Part shown: positions 36,650 to 46,891 of the stretch, one piece after another
Layout of the letters: the number at the start of each line of letters is the position of its first letter
Position numbering within the stretch: the stretch's first letter is position 1
Source: Stratiolaelaps scimitus
Lineage: Eukaryota > Arthropoda > Arachnida > Mesostigmata > Laelapidae
Assembly: GCA_019614645.1 (NCBI GenBank)
Contig: JABWDB010000003.1
Span: forward strand, 24,885,001 to 24,949,000
Length of the DNA: 64,000 bases
Reading direction: 5' to 3'
Made by a program: the position numbers and the translations under genes
The notes under the pieces: model-generated
What the model saw: the letters and a program-made list of their open reading frames with translations, nothing else
What the model was told of the DNA's origin: nothing
Database searches by the model: none

Positions 36650-39269
36650 GGAAGGCTTGCGGATACGACAACCACCTCTGTAACCTCTGCGCGAATAACT
36701 AAGCATAACTATCAAGTACCCGGATACATTTAGTTCATTCGAGAAGGCATGCTATATTTTCGATAATAAATTAGAACTGCAAGTTGGTTCTGACAGGTAT
36801 TCCTGTCCACTTACTTAAAGTGGATTACGGAACGATCTGGCCAGCTCATGCAGGAACAACCCTTCTTTACAGCGCCTTGCCCGCTACCTATTATGGAAGA
36901 AGTCATAAGACGGATCCTTCTAACAGAGGAAAAAGTATTTTCAAACCCCTTCTTTCTCGGGTAGTCTTCCTTATCGAGCTCGACGAGCAACTTTTACTCT
37001 ATCGGTGTATCAAGAGCAACCCGCAGACAGGAATTTTATAATAATCCTCTGGTGCCTGTCAAGCACACATACGAAATTGAAATGTCTAAAGTCCTTTAAG
37101 TTACAAATGATATCCACCCTATCATCTACCTTTGTTTTCACAGCAGAGCGGGTACGATCTGGAAGGCTTCTAGACCGCGATTGTATGAAAATAGTGATAC
37201 GCGGCGTGGCACGCCACAAAGCGCGCTGTGACTTGTCAACAGTTGCTGATTGGCATACCTTCTATCTTGTCCGCTTTTGCATTTTTGGTTCAGGGCTATT
37301 TCAGCTTAGATCTAGCTCATACTGTGTTCGGGATGCACTCTGACTTTCCGTGGCAAGTCGGCACATGTTGCAATAGACCCCCTCTGCCCAGTAAACCATC
37401 CGAGCATTCTGCGAGAAGATTGCAGTTTCATCAGGAGGACAAAACGTTGTCTCATACGAATCATACTATTTGCTGAATTGCTGTTGTTTTGTTCTCGAGA
37501 CGAGGATTCTTTTTCTAACTAGTGGCCCAATTAAGCCTATGTGAACACGTAGCAAAGCAGCTATTAATAGCTAGTTAAGGTGGCTAGCGATTATTCAACG
37601 ATCTGCAACCTAAGGCGTCCATCACTTGCTGCCGGTGGTCGATGTTTCCCTTGACTGATAAGAATTCGATGTTTTTACAACATCACTATCAAATCACCTG
37701 ACTTCGTAGGAACTGCAGCTGTCGTCATCACAAGTGACGTGGTCAGAGACCCTCTTCGATTATGGATCCAACCTTCATAACTAATTATTATCATTGCATA
37801 AATACGCGTGTGTAGATTGCGTCTCCACGCACACGTTCGCCGTCCTGTTATATCAGCAGCGTGATACCCTTCGCTTATCAGCCTGTGCCGCGTTATTCGG
37901 TATACCGTGATGCCCTTCGGTATGCCGCGTTATTGTGTATATATATAATATATATCAAAACATGCAGGGGTGTGTAAACTTTTAGCCAATTATCTGCACG
38001 TTCGAATGGAGAGCGCCATCTATTATTATAGTATATATCATCTACTATTATTAAATAGTAGTTGCAGCAAATCACAACACGTTATTTGTGAGTATGGAAT
38101 GGTGACGCACATGCTTACGTCTAACTTTCCTTAAATTTTGAGTCCATGTTTACGACTGGAGTGTGTGTGTGTGTGTATGTGCAGAGCGAGCAAGCATAGC
38201 AATTTGTCTTTATACTGCGGAAGAGCGAGCCATCTTAGTCTCTTGTAAGCTTGTGCTCTAGATATAGATTGTGAGAACCCCGATACTCGTCGGGAAGATG
38301 GTGCATTTGAAACAAACTTCTTATCAGAAAAATTATCGACCGATTTCGTCCCATGTCAATCAACTACTAAAGCCACATATTAGAGGAACAAGTGACTTCA
38401 AGGTTTTCATTTGCTTTGCGGCAATATCTCCTGTTGAAAGGTCACCATATTTTCTATCGTGGAGACGTGATATTTTAGCTTCGGATGGACTTCGTCTCAC
38501 AACGTTAGGGCGAACGATTGGTCGTTGGCTACATAGGCGATCGCATTCGATTATCCTCAAAGCGGACTGATGTCGATCTAGCTTGTGGGAACAATTTGGG
38601 CTATTATCTGTCTAATTGCGGTCAGTGTTGAGGTCATTGCCTTTTGCTCAACTACTTCTAGACACGTGGAGACATGCATGTTCCTGGAGGGCATCGAACG
38701 GGCAAAACGTATGTGTAGCTTGCAGGAACGAATGAGAAAAAGTTGATTGTATTCATTTTTTCAAGGATATATAGCATCTCTAAGCGAGGTCACACTTCAT
38801 CATGGGGTAGTGAGTTGTACGGATCATCTCACTTGATTATTATACGGCTTGCTTAGTATTAATTGCATACTGTATTACAATATATCATATAATCCGGATT
38901 AAAGAAAATCCGCCAGGCGTTTCTAAAAGAAAATAGTTATCTAATATTTATGAAAGGTTTTCGTGTACTATAAGTATGTTCGCTGAGAGTTTACGACAGG
39001 TTATCGTTTGGTCGATAGCTCCTACATACCTTCATACGACCTCCGTGCCGGAGGTCATACACTATCTCTTTTAGTATTTGCTCGAACTTGCTCCACCATT
39101 GGTGGTTGGCAGCCCTCTTCAATTGGCCAAAACAGCAGAAGCTGGCTTATGCCAGGAGACAATGCGGGTTGAGTCCACAACAAGATTCCCTCATCGGCCA
39201 GTAGGGACGAGCGTTATCGCGGAGAAGCCACGCACGCGTACACTTGTTTGCGGCAAGCCACGTATCTAG
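36650..39269. other. Intron 5 segment between the two mariner relics
   Basis: No gene recognised. The frame 38271-38570 includes SWRRDILASDGLRLTTLG, which faintly recalls a C-terminal block of SGNH-type esterases or transposon proteins; too weak to name. A GT tract lies at 38161-38178. Confidence 0.5.
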
Positions 39270-39612
39270 GTTCCTTGTCTCAAACTTGTCTCAAAAAGTA
39301 TTCATACATCTCCCCGGTGATAGAAGTTTCCAGAGGTAGGAGCCGGTAGGAAGCGATTCCATCGAAATCCCTGACCAAGCCTAGCATCGTGTTGTCGCCA
39401 ATAATCAGCCATTTCACCTGGGTGAAGATATTTTTGACGCTGGTTCCTGTTGGGTCGTATTCGCTGTAGAATAATAGCTCACGTTCTGGTCACAACAGAC
39501 AGTGGGGACATCTCTCTTCGTTCCGGCCGCAACTCGCGTGCCACCCATTTTGCCAGAATCTTCCGCAAGCAGAGATCGTTGTTAATGATGCGCTGAATCA
39601 TAAACAGAATAT
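39270..39612 (-). mobile_element. Mariner transposase fragment, degenerate
   Basis: Minus strand, in order: RIINNDLCLRKILAKWVARE (matching the LxLxKxxARWVPHEL region of mariner), then after shifts ARELLFYSEYDP, WLIIGDNTMLGLVRDFDGIA and LPLETSITGEMYEYFLRQ (matching the K-V-M-x-x-x-F-D-x-x-G-I-x-x-x-x-x-LPxGxTIxxxYYxxxLxxL block). Several stops and frameshifts interrupt it. No terminal repeats could be found; only the middle of the gene remains. It ends about 65 bp before the exon at 39677. Confidence 0.65.
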
Positions 39613-39676
39613 GTCAGTTCTGTGTGGCGCGTTTGTTCGAATCAACCTAATACTATAATATGCTCATTTATTACAG

Positions 39677-39843
39677 CGGCTACCTGACATTCGTGTGGTG
39701 TTATGGCTCATTTTACGGGGCCTATCTCTACTCATTGAAGATGTACACATTGGAAAAAGTACGCGCTCGGAACTTCGCTAAGGCGTGGGGTTTCATACAA
39801 TGCGCGCAGGCAATTCCTGTTCTCATTGGACCACCTATCACAG
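39677..39843 (+). CDS. MCT-like transporter exon (TM10-TM11)
   Basis: Acceptor TTATTACAG, donor GTTGTAAAT (weaker than the others). The first base completes a Ser codon, and it ends with one base of the next codon. It encodes SGYLTFVWCYGSFYGAYLY, then SLKMYTLEKVRARNFAKAW and GFIQCAQAIPVLIGPPIT. The segment YSLKMYTxExVRARNFAxxWGFxQCxQAIPxxIGxPI is a conserved TM10-TM11 block of this MCT subgroup as I know it. Retaining the following intron would end the protein after four more codons. Confidence 0.95.
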
Positions 39844-40308
39844 GTTGTAAATAAAACTATTAGTAACCCACTAATTTTAAGGCACGAGTGCTTTTTAATA
39901 AACCGAAACTGCTATATATGAGATCATATTAAAATCACTCGTTATAGAAATAGATAATATCATAGACCGAATGACGTACACACTGTGACCTGAGGATCAG
40001 CAGAATTAGACTCGTGCTCACTACGTTTTGCTATGAGTAACTGCTGTAGCTTTGTGTGTTTATGTCCGTTTAACCTTACATTTAATACACTTCTTAAATT
40101 AACACTAAGCTATAAAAAACTTGAATAATAGATATAAAGATTACTTCGAGAAAAAAATGCACTCAGCGGTGTATTTTTTTCTCAAAGTTATCAAATTCTC
40201 TTATGCCTTCATGTCATTCGTTGGAGCCATTTTGAGGCCGTTTTCATCACTTCTTCAGAGATCGAGATTGACTGTGGAAATTTTACCATTCTGAATCGTT
40301 TTGCGCAG
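39844..40308 (+). other. Intron 6 of the MCT-like gene
   Basis: 465-bp intron, donor GTTGTA, acceptor TTTTGCGCAG. AT-rich with nothing recognisable inside. Confidence 0.85.
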
Positions 40309-40538
40309 CGTTCCTGAACGATTACTACGGCGACCGTCGGGGCTTTTTTGTCAGTGCGGGCTGCGCCTTCGCTGGGTCGTTGTTTCTCTTTCTTATTGAC
40401 GTCCACAAGCGGACGCGACCCTCGTCCGCGGCTAAAACGCTCCTGAAGTCCGGTCAGCTCAACGGCAAAGATTGTCGCCGATGCTCGGATGCGCCGAATG
40501 GCGATATTGGCAATGGACTCCACTCACGGAGATCTTCG
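40309..40538 (+). CDS. MCT-like transporter exon (TM12 and start of tail)
   Basis: The two leading bases complete an Ala codon. It reads FLNDYYGDRRGFFVSAGCAF, AGSLFLFLIDVHKRT, then PSSAAKTLLKSGQLNGKD and CRRCSDAPNGDIGNGLHS, ending on a codon boundary before donor GTAGGT. The first part is the short loop and TM12 (ending LIDVHKR, the usual membrane exit). The rest starts the cytoplasmic tail and holds the pair CRRC. If this donor is skipped, the frame runs on 39 codons to a stop, giving a plausible shorter tail. Confidence 0.92.
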
Positions 40539-40871
40539 GTAGGTTATCGTACAACAATCTCCTCCCATACGAGAAGCGAGTTCGTCGCTCGAGGCACATA
40601 CAAATCGAAACGTATAATAGGAGAGAGAACCAAATGTGCATCTCGCATCCCAGCATAACGAAAATTTCGTTATAGTTTATATCCAAACAGACCTAAGCAC
40701 GGTCGCCTAGCTGTATTTGTTATGCCCGCATATGGTATCTACGCGCTGTGGACCGATACATGAGGCGTTATTATGTAAATCCAAGAAAGGGGCGGTGGAC
40801 GATATCCGTAGGTAAACAGCTCGTTGTATGATTATTCTAAAGATCTGTGTTGTTGTGGCGATCTGCTTTAG
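40539..40871 (+). other. Intron 7 of the MCT-like gene
   Basis: 333-bp GT-AG intron, acceptor TGCTTTAG. Nothing else recognised. Confidence 0.8.
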
Positions 40872-40979
40872 GTACAAGATTCGATGGTGATGTTTCCTCG
40901 TCTGCTGCAGAGCCAGCGAAGTTTCACCTTCAGCAATTACGCTGATCTAAGAAGACAGGAGCTCACTTGCATTTCGGAG
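40872..40979 (+). CDS. MCT-like transporter exon (cytoplasmic tail)
   Basis: A 36-codon exon, phase 0 at both ends, acceptor CTTTAG, donor GTATGT. It encodes VQDSMVMFPRLLQSQRSFTF and SNYADLRRQELTCISE. The SFTxxNxxxLRRQELTCISE run resembles a conserved tail segment in related insect MCTs as I recall them. It has no membrane segment. It continues in frame with the exon at 41218 (CISE-EAIMDN). Confidence 0.85.
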
Positions 40980-41217
40980 GTATGTTACACACCAATCATA
41001 TACCGCACTTCGTGGCTCGAAGAACTATATGGATGCTATTGCTTCCTGCAACTTCCAATGCAGTTGAGATTCAAGCATGTCAAGGGCATGTTGCATATAG
41101 AATAATGTTGCCGGTCCTTGTATTGTATTCACCAGGAAGTCATCAGTGAATAACGTTGCTTCAGATGAGGAGAGATCTAAAAACGATTTCCGTGTTATAT
41201 TATGACGAATATTTCAG
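40980..41217 (+). other. Intron 8 of the MCT-like gene
   Basis: 238-bp GT-AG intron with acceptor ATATTTCAG. No internal feature. Confidence 0.85.
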
Positions 41218-41384
41218 GAGGCAATAATGGACAACCTGCTCGAGGATTTAATTGACGATTGCATCACTTCGTGCAACAAAGAGGAGAAGTATCTCATGTT
41301 ATCCGAATATGAAAATAACCTAAATAAGGCACAGACTCAGGAGGTTGAACGGCGCACAAGAATTGCCCAGGCAACTGCCAGAAG
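41218..41384 (+). CDS. MCT-like transporter exon (acidic helical tail)
   Basis: It starts in phase 0 with EAIMDNLLEDLIDDCITSCN, continues KEEKYLMLSEYENNLNKAQ and TQEVERRTRIAQATAR, and ends with two bases of an Arg codon at donor GTTAGT. It is strongly acidic then basic and probably helical. The YLMLSEYENNL stretch looks like a conserved module. It contains a CITSC cysteine pair. Reading into the intron would stop after eight codons. Confidence 0.88.
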
Positions 41385-41990
41385 GTTAGTCGATGCATTT
41401 TTCAAATAATTAACACATAAAATATTTCCAAATTTATTTGCTCAATTTTATCAAATAAACTACCGGTATAAACAAATAATAAGTATGTGACCCAATGTGT
41501 TTCGAACCGGCGACCGCTTCGATCTAGTCGTAGGGGGCGGGATAAGGTCAGAAAGTAGATTCTTTAAGCTTGTTTGTAATTGTTAAAAATTATGTTACTG
41601 GATACGCGGTAGTGCGTGCGGAGCGGGCCGAGCTAAGGAAGTACGCCGCACTCCAAGCAACCCGCCTTTTTTCCCCCCTTGCTTTTGAGACCTTGGGCGG
41701 GCACGGCCCTCTCACTGCGAACTTCCTCGAAGGGGTCTACCATAGGTTGATCCGCAGTACCGGGGACAAGCGCGCAGGTTCTTTCCTTCTGCAGCGCCCC
41801 ATAATCCCTAGAAATAATTCCTAACTACTGTATGTTTGAATAAAGTCAACATAGTATTACTGGATCATTAATTGAATTCTGCGCTGCAACCTAACGAGTA
41901 GACCCTAATTGGCTGAATTTCCTATGTGAATAGTTGATCTAACAGATACCCATGTATGTGTTATCTCCTGTATACTATCTGTTCGTTTAG
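41385..41990 (+). other. Intron 9 of the MCT-like gene
   Basis: 606-bp intron whose middle is filled by a retroelement tail (41590-41815). A minus-strand B-box-like GGTTCGAAACAC lies near 41495-41506. Confidence 0.8.
41590..41815 (+). mobile_element. Non-LTR retroelement 3' coding tail
   Basis: A single open frame reads VVRAERAELRKYAAL, then RLFSPLAFETLGGHGPL, FLEGVYHRLIRSTGDKRAGS and FLLQRPI. This follows the conserved tail order of non-LTR polyproteins (AExAKxxKYxxL, FxPxAxETLGxxGP, LxxxTGDKRxxSFLLQRxSxAIQRG). The final IQRGN block is lost. It is the most intact of the three copies in the window and closest to the one at 27640-27835. Confidence 0.68.
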
Positions 41991-42237
41991 AGCTTCGATT
42001 CAAGGTCCGGTAGTTCCGGGTGGGTACGAGTCCGGCCGGGGGCCGGTGGGTGGTGCGGCCTTCTCATACGATCATTGTCCAAACTGTATGAGGTTAGTAG
42101 CAAGCAACGATCCTGGAATGAATGGATCTCCTCCACTGCCACGACGCACCTCGCCAAGGAGGTCTCTCTTTCACCGGCCGTCGCAGGCGGCCATCTGCTC
42201 TGTAGACGTCATCGAGGAGGTCACATCGTCCATGTAA
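41991..42237 (+). CDS. MCT-like transporter last exon (C-terminus)
   Basis: Acceptor GTTCGTTTAG. The first base completes an Arg codon, then it reads ASIQGPVVPGGYESGRGP, VGGAAFSYDHCPNCMRLVAS, NDPGMNGSPPLPRRTSPRR and SLFHRPSQAAICSVDVIEEV, TSSM, stop TAA at 42235-42237. Phase agrees with the previous exon, and the alternative frame, which stays open past 42237, loses this agreement. The tail is glycine- and proline-rich then basic, with an HCPNC pair. The end Ser-Ser-Met loosely fits a class I PDZ ligand (S/T-x-hydrophobic). Confidence 0.85.
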
Positions 42238-42470
42238 ACGAACAAAAATCGCCTACACAACGACACTGGCCCCTAAACACGGAGAGACCAGCAGAGGAGG
42301 GGGTAAAAAATGAAAATTTCTCAGAAAACACCTACTGCCGCACCAGTAGCAGCAACAGCTCGACACTTGTAAAATGCGCGGATTGGAATTTGTCAAATAA
42401 ATCAGAATTTTATTAGAATTACGATCATCGTACCGAAAAAATAAACAAAATAGAGACAATACCATCGTGT
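42238..42470 (+). other. Probable 3' UTR of the MCT-like gene
   Basis: Sequence after the stop codon. Canonical AATAAA signals are at 42396-42401 and 42440-42445, and a third at 42777-42782 would give a longer UTR. The actual cleavage site is not visible. Confidence 0.6.
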
Positions 42471-44425
42471 GGTAGTGACACTAGCACATTGGCACTAATT
42501 TGTAACAATCGCCACCTAAGCGTGATATAATAACTTAGAAGAGATGCCCTCTCATACTTAACGTGGGAATAATTTTGGCCGCAGTTGACAAATCAAATAA
42601 TTCTCATTAATAATAGAAAAACAGGATAATGATCCGCATCCGCTAAATATCAAACTGTCAATTCGCCAGGCACTGTATATCCACTGCCATCATCAGTGCA
42701 ATCGTTATATGATGCTATTTATTGTTCTATACACACGAATACACACAGCCAGAGAAAACCATGCTCTTGTGATGTAAATAAAAAAATTTGGTCCTTGAAA
42801 TTGAGACCCCTCTTGACCGGTAGAATACATCAGTGTCAGCATTCGCAATGATCGTAGCGCGCGGAGATTATCTCTGCCTATGTCAACATACTCCTAGGAA
42901 ATATCTGATAAAAACAACTCAGAACATTAAAACGTACGCTGGTTGTATTTATGACGATGTTGATAATATGAAATATAAAAATGAACATTATTGTTTTGTA
43001 TGAAGAGGTATTCCGCTCGTCGACTACGCCAGCAGCCGGCTATTAATTATAATATGCCAATTACCGGTATAGAACTATTGATTACTCATCACATTTTTGG
43101 GTCCATTTGTGTAAATAAGCAGGCGCATCAAAATGCACCATCAAAAGTATATATTAAACCGCTTCTATATTTTTGGTTGGATATTAATATAATTATTATG
43201 AACATAAGATCGTCATGCAATTCGAAAGTTAAATCTAAATTTGTCGTCAAAAAGGCTGCGTCCATGAAAAAAACAACGGAATAAAATTGAAAGGCTGCAG
43301 AGGTACATATATATATATATATATATGGACTATTTTTATGCCAGTCGTGATACTAAAAAGTGCCACACATAACACCTCAAAAGCTCCTCAAGCTTTGTCA
43401 TTCTAATCAAGCGACCAGCTGTATCCCAACAGCATTTGTACAAAAAGCTGTACATTTGTACACAACATCTATGACGCCACCAGATATCGGATGATGAGTG
43501 AACGTTAAGTTGAACAACACTAACAGCCATAACAAAACACGACAACAACCACGAAGATACATACCGTTTAGCCACAACGGCTAGAGATTGTAGTAATCAA
43601 CCTTTGGTAGTTTGCTCTGAACTATGTCGCTATGTCGAATGCTTTCTAGATCTATTTTCCTAGAAGAGAAAAGAATTATCTGACGATTATTACTACTTTA
43701 CAGACGAATTGATTGATTTAGAATTGACAGTATTTCAGAGTTATTACAGTCAAGTGTTGAGAGTTGCGGTTACTTTCGAAGCGTTATTTGTGTGAAATGA
43801 GCTGAGTAGCATAACCTCGTGGGGGTGAGTGAGTCATGGCCGAACGCCCCATAGGTTCCCAAGAGAAATCGTGGGGCTTGAAGACAAATAGGAGGGGGTA
43901 CCTTAACGGTTAATTGTGAATGACAGAACAGATTGTTCGTGTTGTGCGAAAGAGGACCTGGGGCTGTAGGATAGCCTACACCCTGTCTGAGTGCTTTCTG
44001 TTTATTATTATTATTGAAGCCAACAATACCGGAAGACAATGAATGTGCCAAAGTTCTTAATTACTTTCACCTGATCTTCTATTTTCATTATTTGAGAGTA
44101 ATAACAGTTCGTCCCATGTCATGACTTACTATCATTATCATATATATAATATATATACACGAACAGACATAACAATCAAGATCAACGATTTGGAGTGCAC
44201 TCCACAGTTTGGCACTCCACATGAGATGGAGGAACAACTATTATGAATATGACAATACAATGGACGACGAAATTATAATAAGAATATATCAGAAGGACAA
44301 GGTTCAAATATGCATATTGAAATATAACTATCACAGCATATATATGCTGTGCTATTGTGTTGGAGTGTTTTAGCAAAAAGGAGATTCGAGAACTAAAGAG
44401 GGCAGAGGAACAGCTACCGAAGCCA

Positions 44426-44456
<31 letters not shown>

Positions 44457-46700
44457 AAAATATATGAGAAGGAGCGAGCGAGAAAGTCAAAATAATTGTT
44501 AAATTCTATCCCTCGGGGCGCTAATCTAGTGCTATAAGATACACACAAACAGCTAGTTAGTGGACGCTCTTTCAAGGGCAACCTGATGAACACATGGAGC
44601 CAAAAACGACGAAGTCATAAACAATCGATGCGTGAAGTATTGGAATTATGATAAGCGAATGAAGCTGTATAGCGTTCCAGACGTGTACTTATAGTAGTTT
44701 GTCACAGTAGCAAAAGGTCACCAAACATATGTCACACGAAATATTCAGATTTGTCAAAACCAGCTGAAGCGCATATACGAAAGAGGCGGCGCCTGCGGTC
44801 AGATTTGGACACAGTGATTAGGTTGACACAGAAGAACAATAATGACAAATGTTTGATACGCTTCTACACGTTACCATGCGAATACACATATACATAATAT
44901 ATAAACAAAATATATATATATATATTAAGAGAGAGAGAAAGAAAAAAGGTGCTCGAAGTAGCTGAAGTGCAGGCAGCACATGTTCATATATTCATATTGA
45001 CACGATGAGACGATAATTAATTATTAAGAGAAGTATAATAACAATAATAATAACAATAATAATAATAATAACTATATGAAGAAGGCGGCGGCTAGGATAT
45101 ACGAATTTTTAGACGCAATATTTTTCGAGCGTGGTTTCGAGAATGTCTGTCCGAAGTGCAGGCGCAAGTGTACAGGTGGCGTTTACGCTTAAACCAGGTG
45201 GCGAAATAGTTCTGAATTCACCTATATATATTATATATATATATATAATTTAACCTTATTATGTTTATTTGATTTTTCCATTTATATCGTACTACCTAAA
45301 GCCATTGTCCCAACACTGAATTTAGCCTTATTTGATGCTTAGGCAATATTTTTCTAAACGTGGCCACCAACTGCCGATATCATGAGGGACTGGGAGACAT
45401 TTTTATCCAGCAGTGGATTTTAAAAAAATTTACACATACGCAAGCGCCTGCAATTCGAGATCAGAGAACGTGATGGTAACGTCGACGGGGTACAAAACCC
45501 GATCGAAGAAACAAGTACGAGTGAAATGTGATATCTTGAGAGATTTTTTCCTTATAATTATTATTATTACAATTTATTACTACTGATATTATTCTTACAA
45601 TTAGTACTAATGCCGTATTTAGTATTTATTTAGCATTGTATTAAAGTGCAACGTTACGGTGATATAACATTATAATAAGAATAATAACTATTAAGCACCG
45701 CAATAACAGACAAACAGTCCGTTAGCTAAATTAAGTGACAAAATCGACCCCACTAAAATCTAATGATCGGACGGACTAACAATTATAATTGATAATGCAC
45801 ATACCATATTGGTCATTAGCACCATAATGGCAATTTCAAGTGTCTACTCTCGATGAAAATGTGTATACACAGACGCATTATCTATAGTAGTATCGACACG
45901 TTAAAATAGAACACAATTTTATTAGAGCGAATGCAATCTATCTGTGCTGGCACATTCGTTTCGTGTATCGACTATATTAGTATTATTAATTATCTAAATA
46001 ATGTTGTTTTTCTTTTCGGTTTTTGTTTCTTCTTTATTTTCTGCTACAAAATATATTTATTCATATACGTAATCAATAGATAAGATAAGATCTAGATCGA
46101 TTTTTGTAGGTTTGAGTTTATTAATGCGGTTCAACTCGCCGTTATGCGATACGAACCCGTGTGCGCACGCATGGTGCTTTATACTAGGTTGGAGACTTTG
46201 TTTGTGAAATCAATAATTCTTTCTCATTGTCCGTATGCCCTCAATGCTATCATAAACGCTAGTTTTGAAACCATAGACTCGACTGGCTCGGAAATGGTGC
46301 TTGCCTAATAGCTGACTGACTACTAACGAACCAATAATGGTTGAGAGAGTTCACACAAAACGACTATGCATTATTCGAAAATAATATTGAATTGGTCTAT
46401 AAGACTAGACACGGTATCTTATGAACCCACCCAGGGATGAAACCAAACAGATTATTGTTCAGAAATATACACACACACACGCAAACACACATATATTTAT
46501 TTATGACGTCGTGTCCAAAGTGCAATAAACAACGAGGTTATCCATGCAGTGAATAATGTATGCGATACAGATAGTACTTACATCGGATTAGTATTGACTA
46601 CTCATCAGGTAAACGAAAGTCGAATAGGAAGAGGGTTTGCTTCACAAGAATCAAATGTTTATGTTATCATGGACCGTAGCCGAGCCGGCCTAGAGCTGTA
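42471..46700. other. AT-rich intergenic DNA, no gene recognised
   Basis: Low GC throughout, with AT tracts at 43306-43326, 44426-44465, 44909-44926 and 45222-45248, AAT units at 45030-45072, and a 20-bp palindrome at 44332-44351 (CACAGCATAT and its complement). A minus-strand B-box-like GGTTCGTATC is at 46148-46157. Confidence 0.6.
44332..44351. repeat. Perfect 20-bp palindrome
   Basis: CACAGCATAT followed directly by ATATGCTGTG. Confidence 0.85.
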
Positions 46701-46710
46701 AGTGCTGCTG

Positions 46711-46717
46711 TATATAT

Positions 46718-46751
<34 letters not shown>

Positions 46752-46752
46752 G

Positions 46753-46783
<31 letters not shown>

Positions 46784-46859
46784 CATACATATATATGCAT
46801 ATATATATATATATATATGTACATATATATATATATATATACATACATACATATATATG

Positions 46860-46890
<31 letters not shown>

Positions 46891-46891
46891 G
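46711..46891. repeat. Compound AT/ACAT array with higher-order repeat
   Basis: About 180 bp of (AT)n interrupted by ACATACATAC blocks at about 46779 and 46840, roughly 61 bp apart, each followed by ATATAT and TGCAT or TGTAT. This suggests a duplicated longer unit. Open frames of Ile-Tyr repeats across it are not genes. Confidence 0.93.

Larger units (their letters stand above)
34767..39676 (+). other. Intron 5 of the MCT-like gene
   Basis: 4910-bp GT-AG intron carrying two mariner relics, an (AT)n tract at 35179-35219, and ordinary DNA between. The minus-strand frame 35371-35613 and the + strand frame 38271-38570 are open but unassigned. At 37860-37935 a short imperfect tandem repeats GTGAT(A/G)CCCTTCG and TGCCGCGTTATT. 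Confidence 0.75.

Noticed and set aside
42075..42416. Alternative frame for the last exon running to 42416
   Set aside because: It does not agree with the splice phase of 41384/41991, whereas the frame ending at 42237 does.
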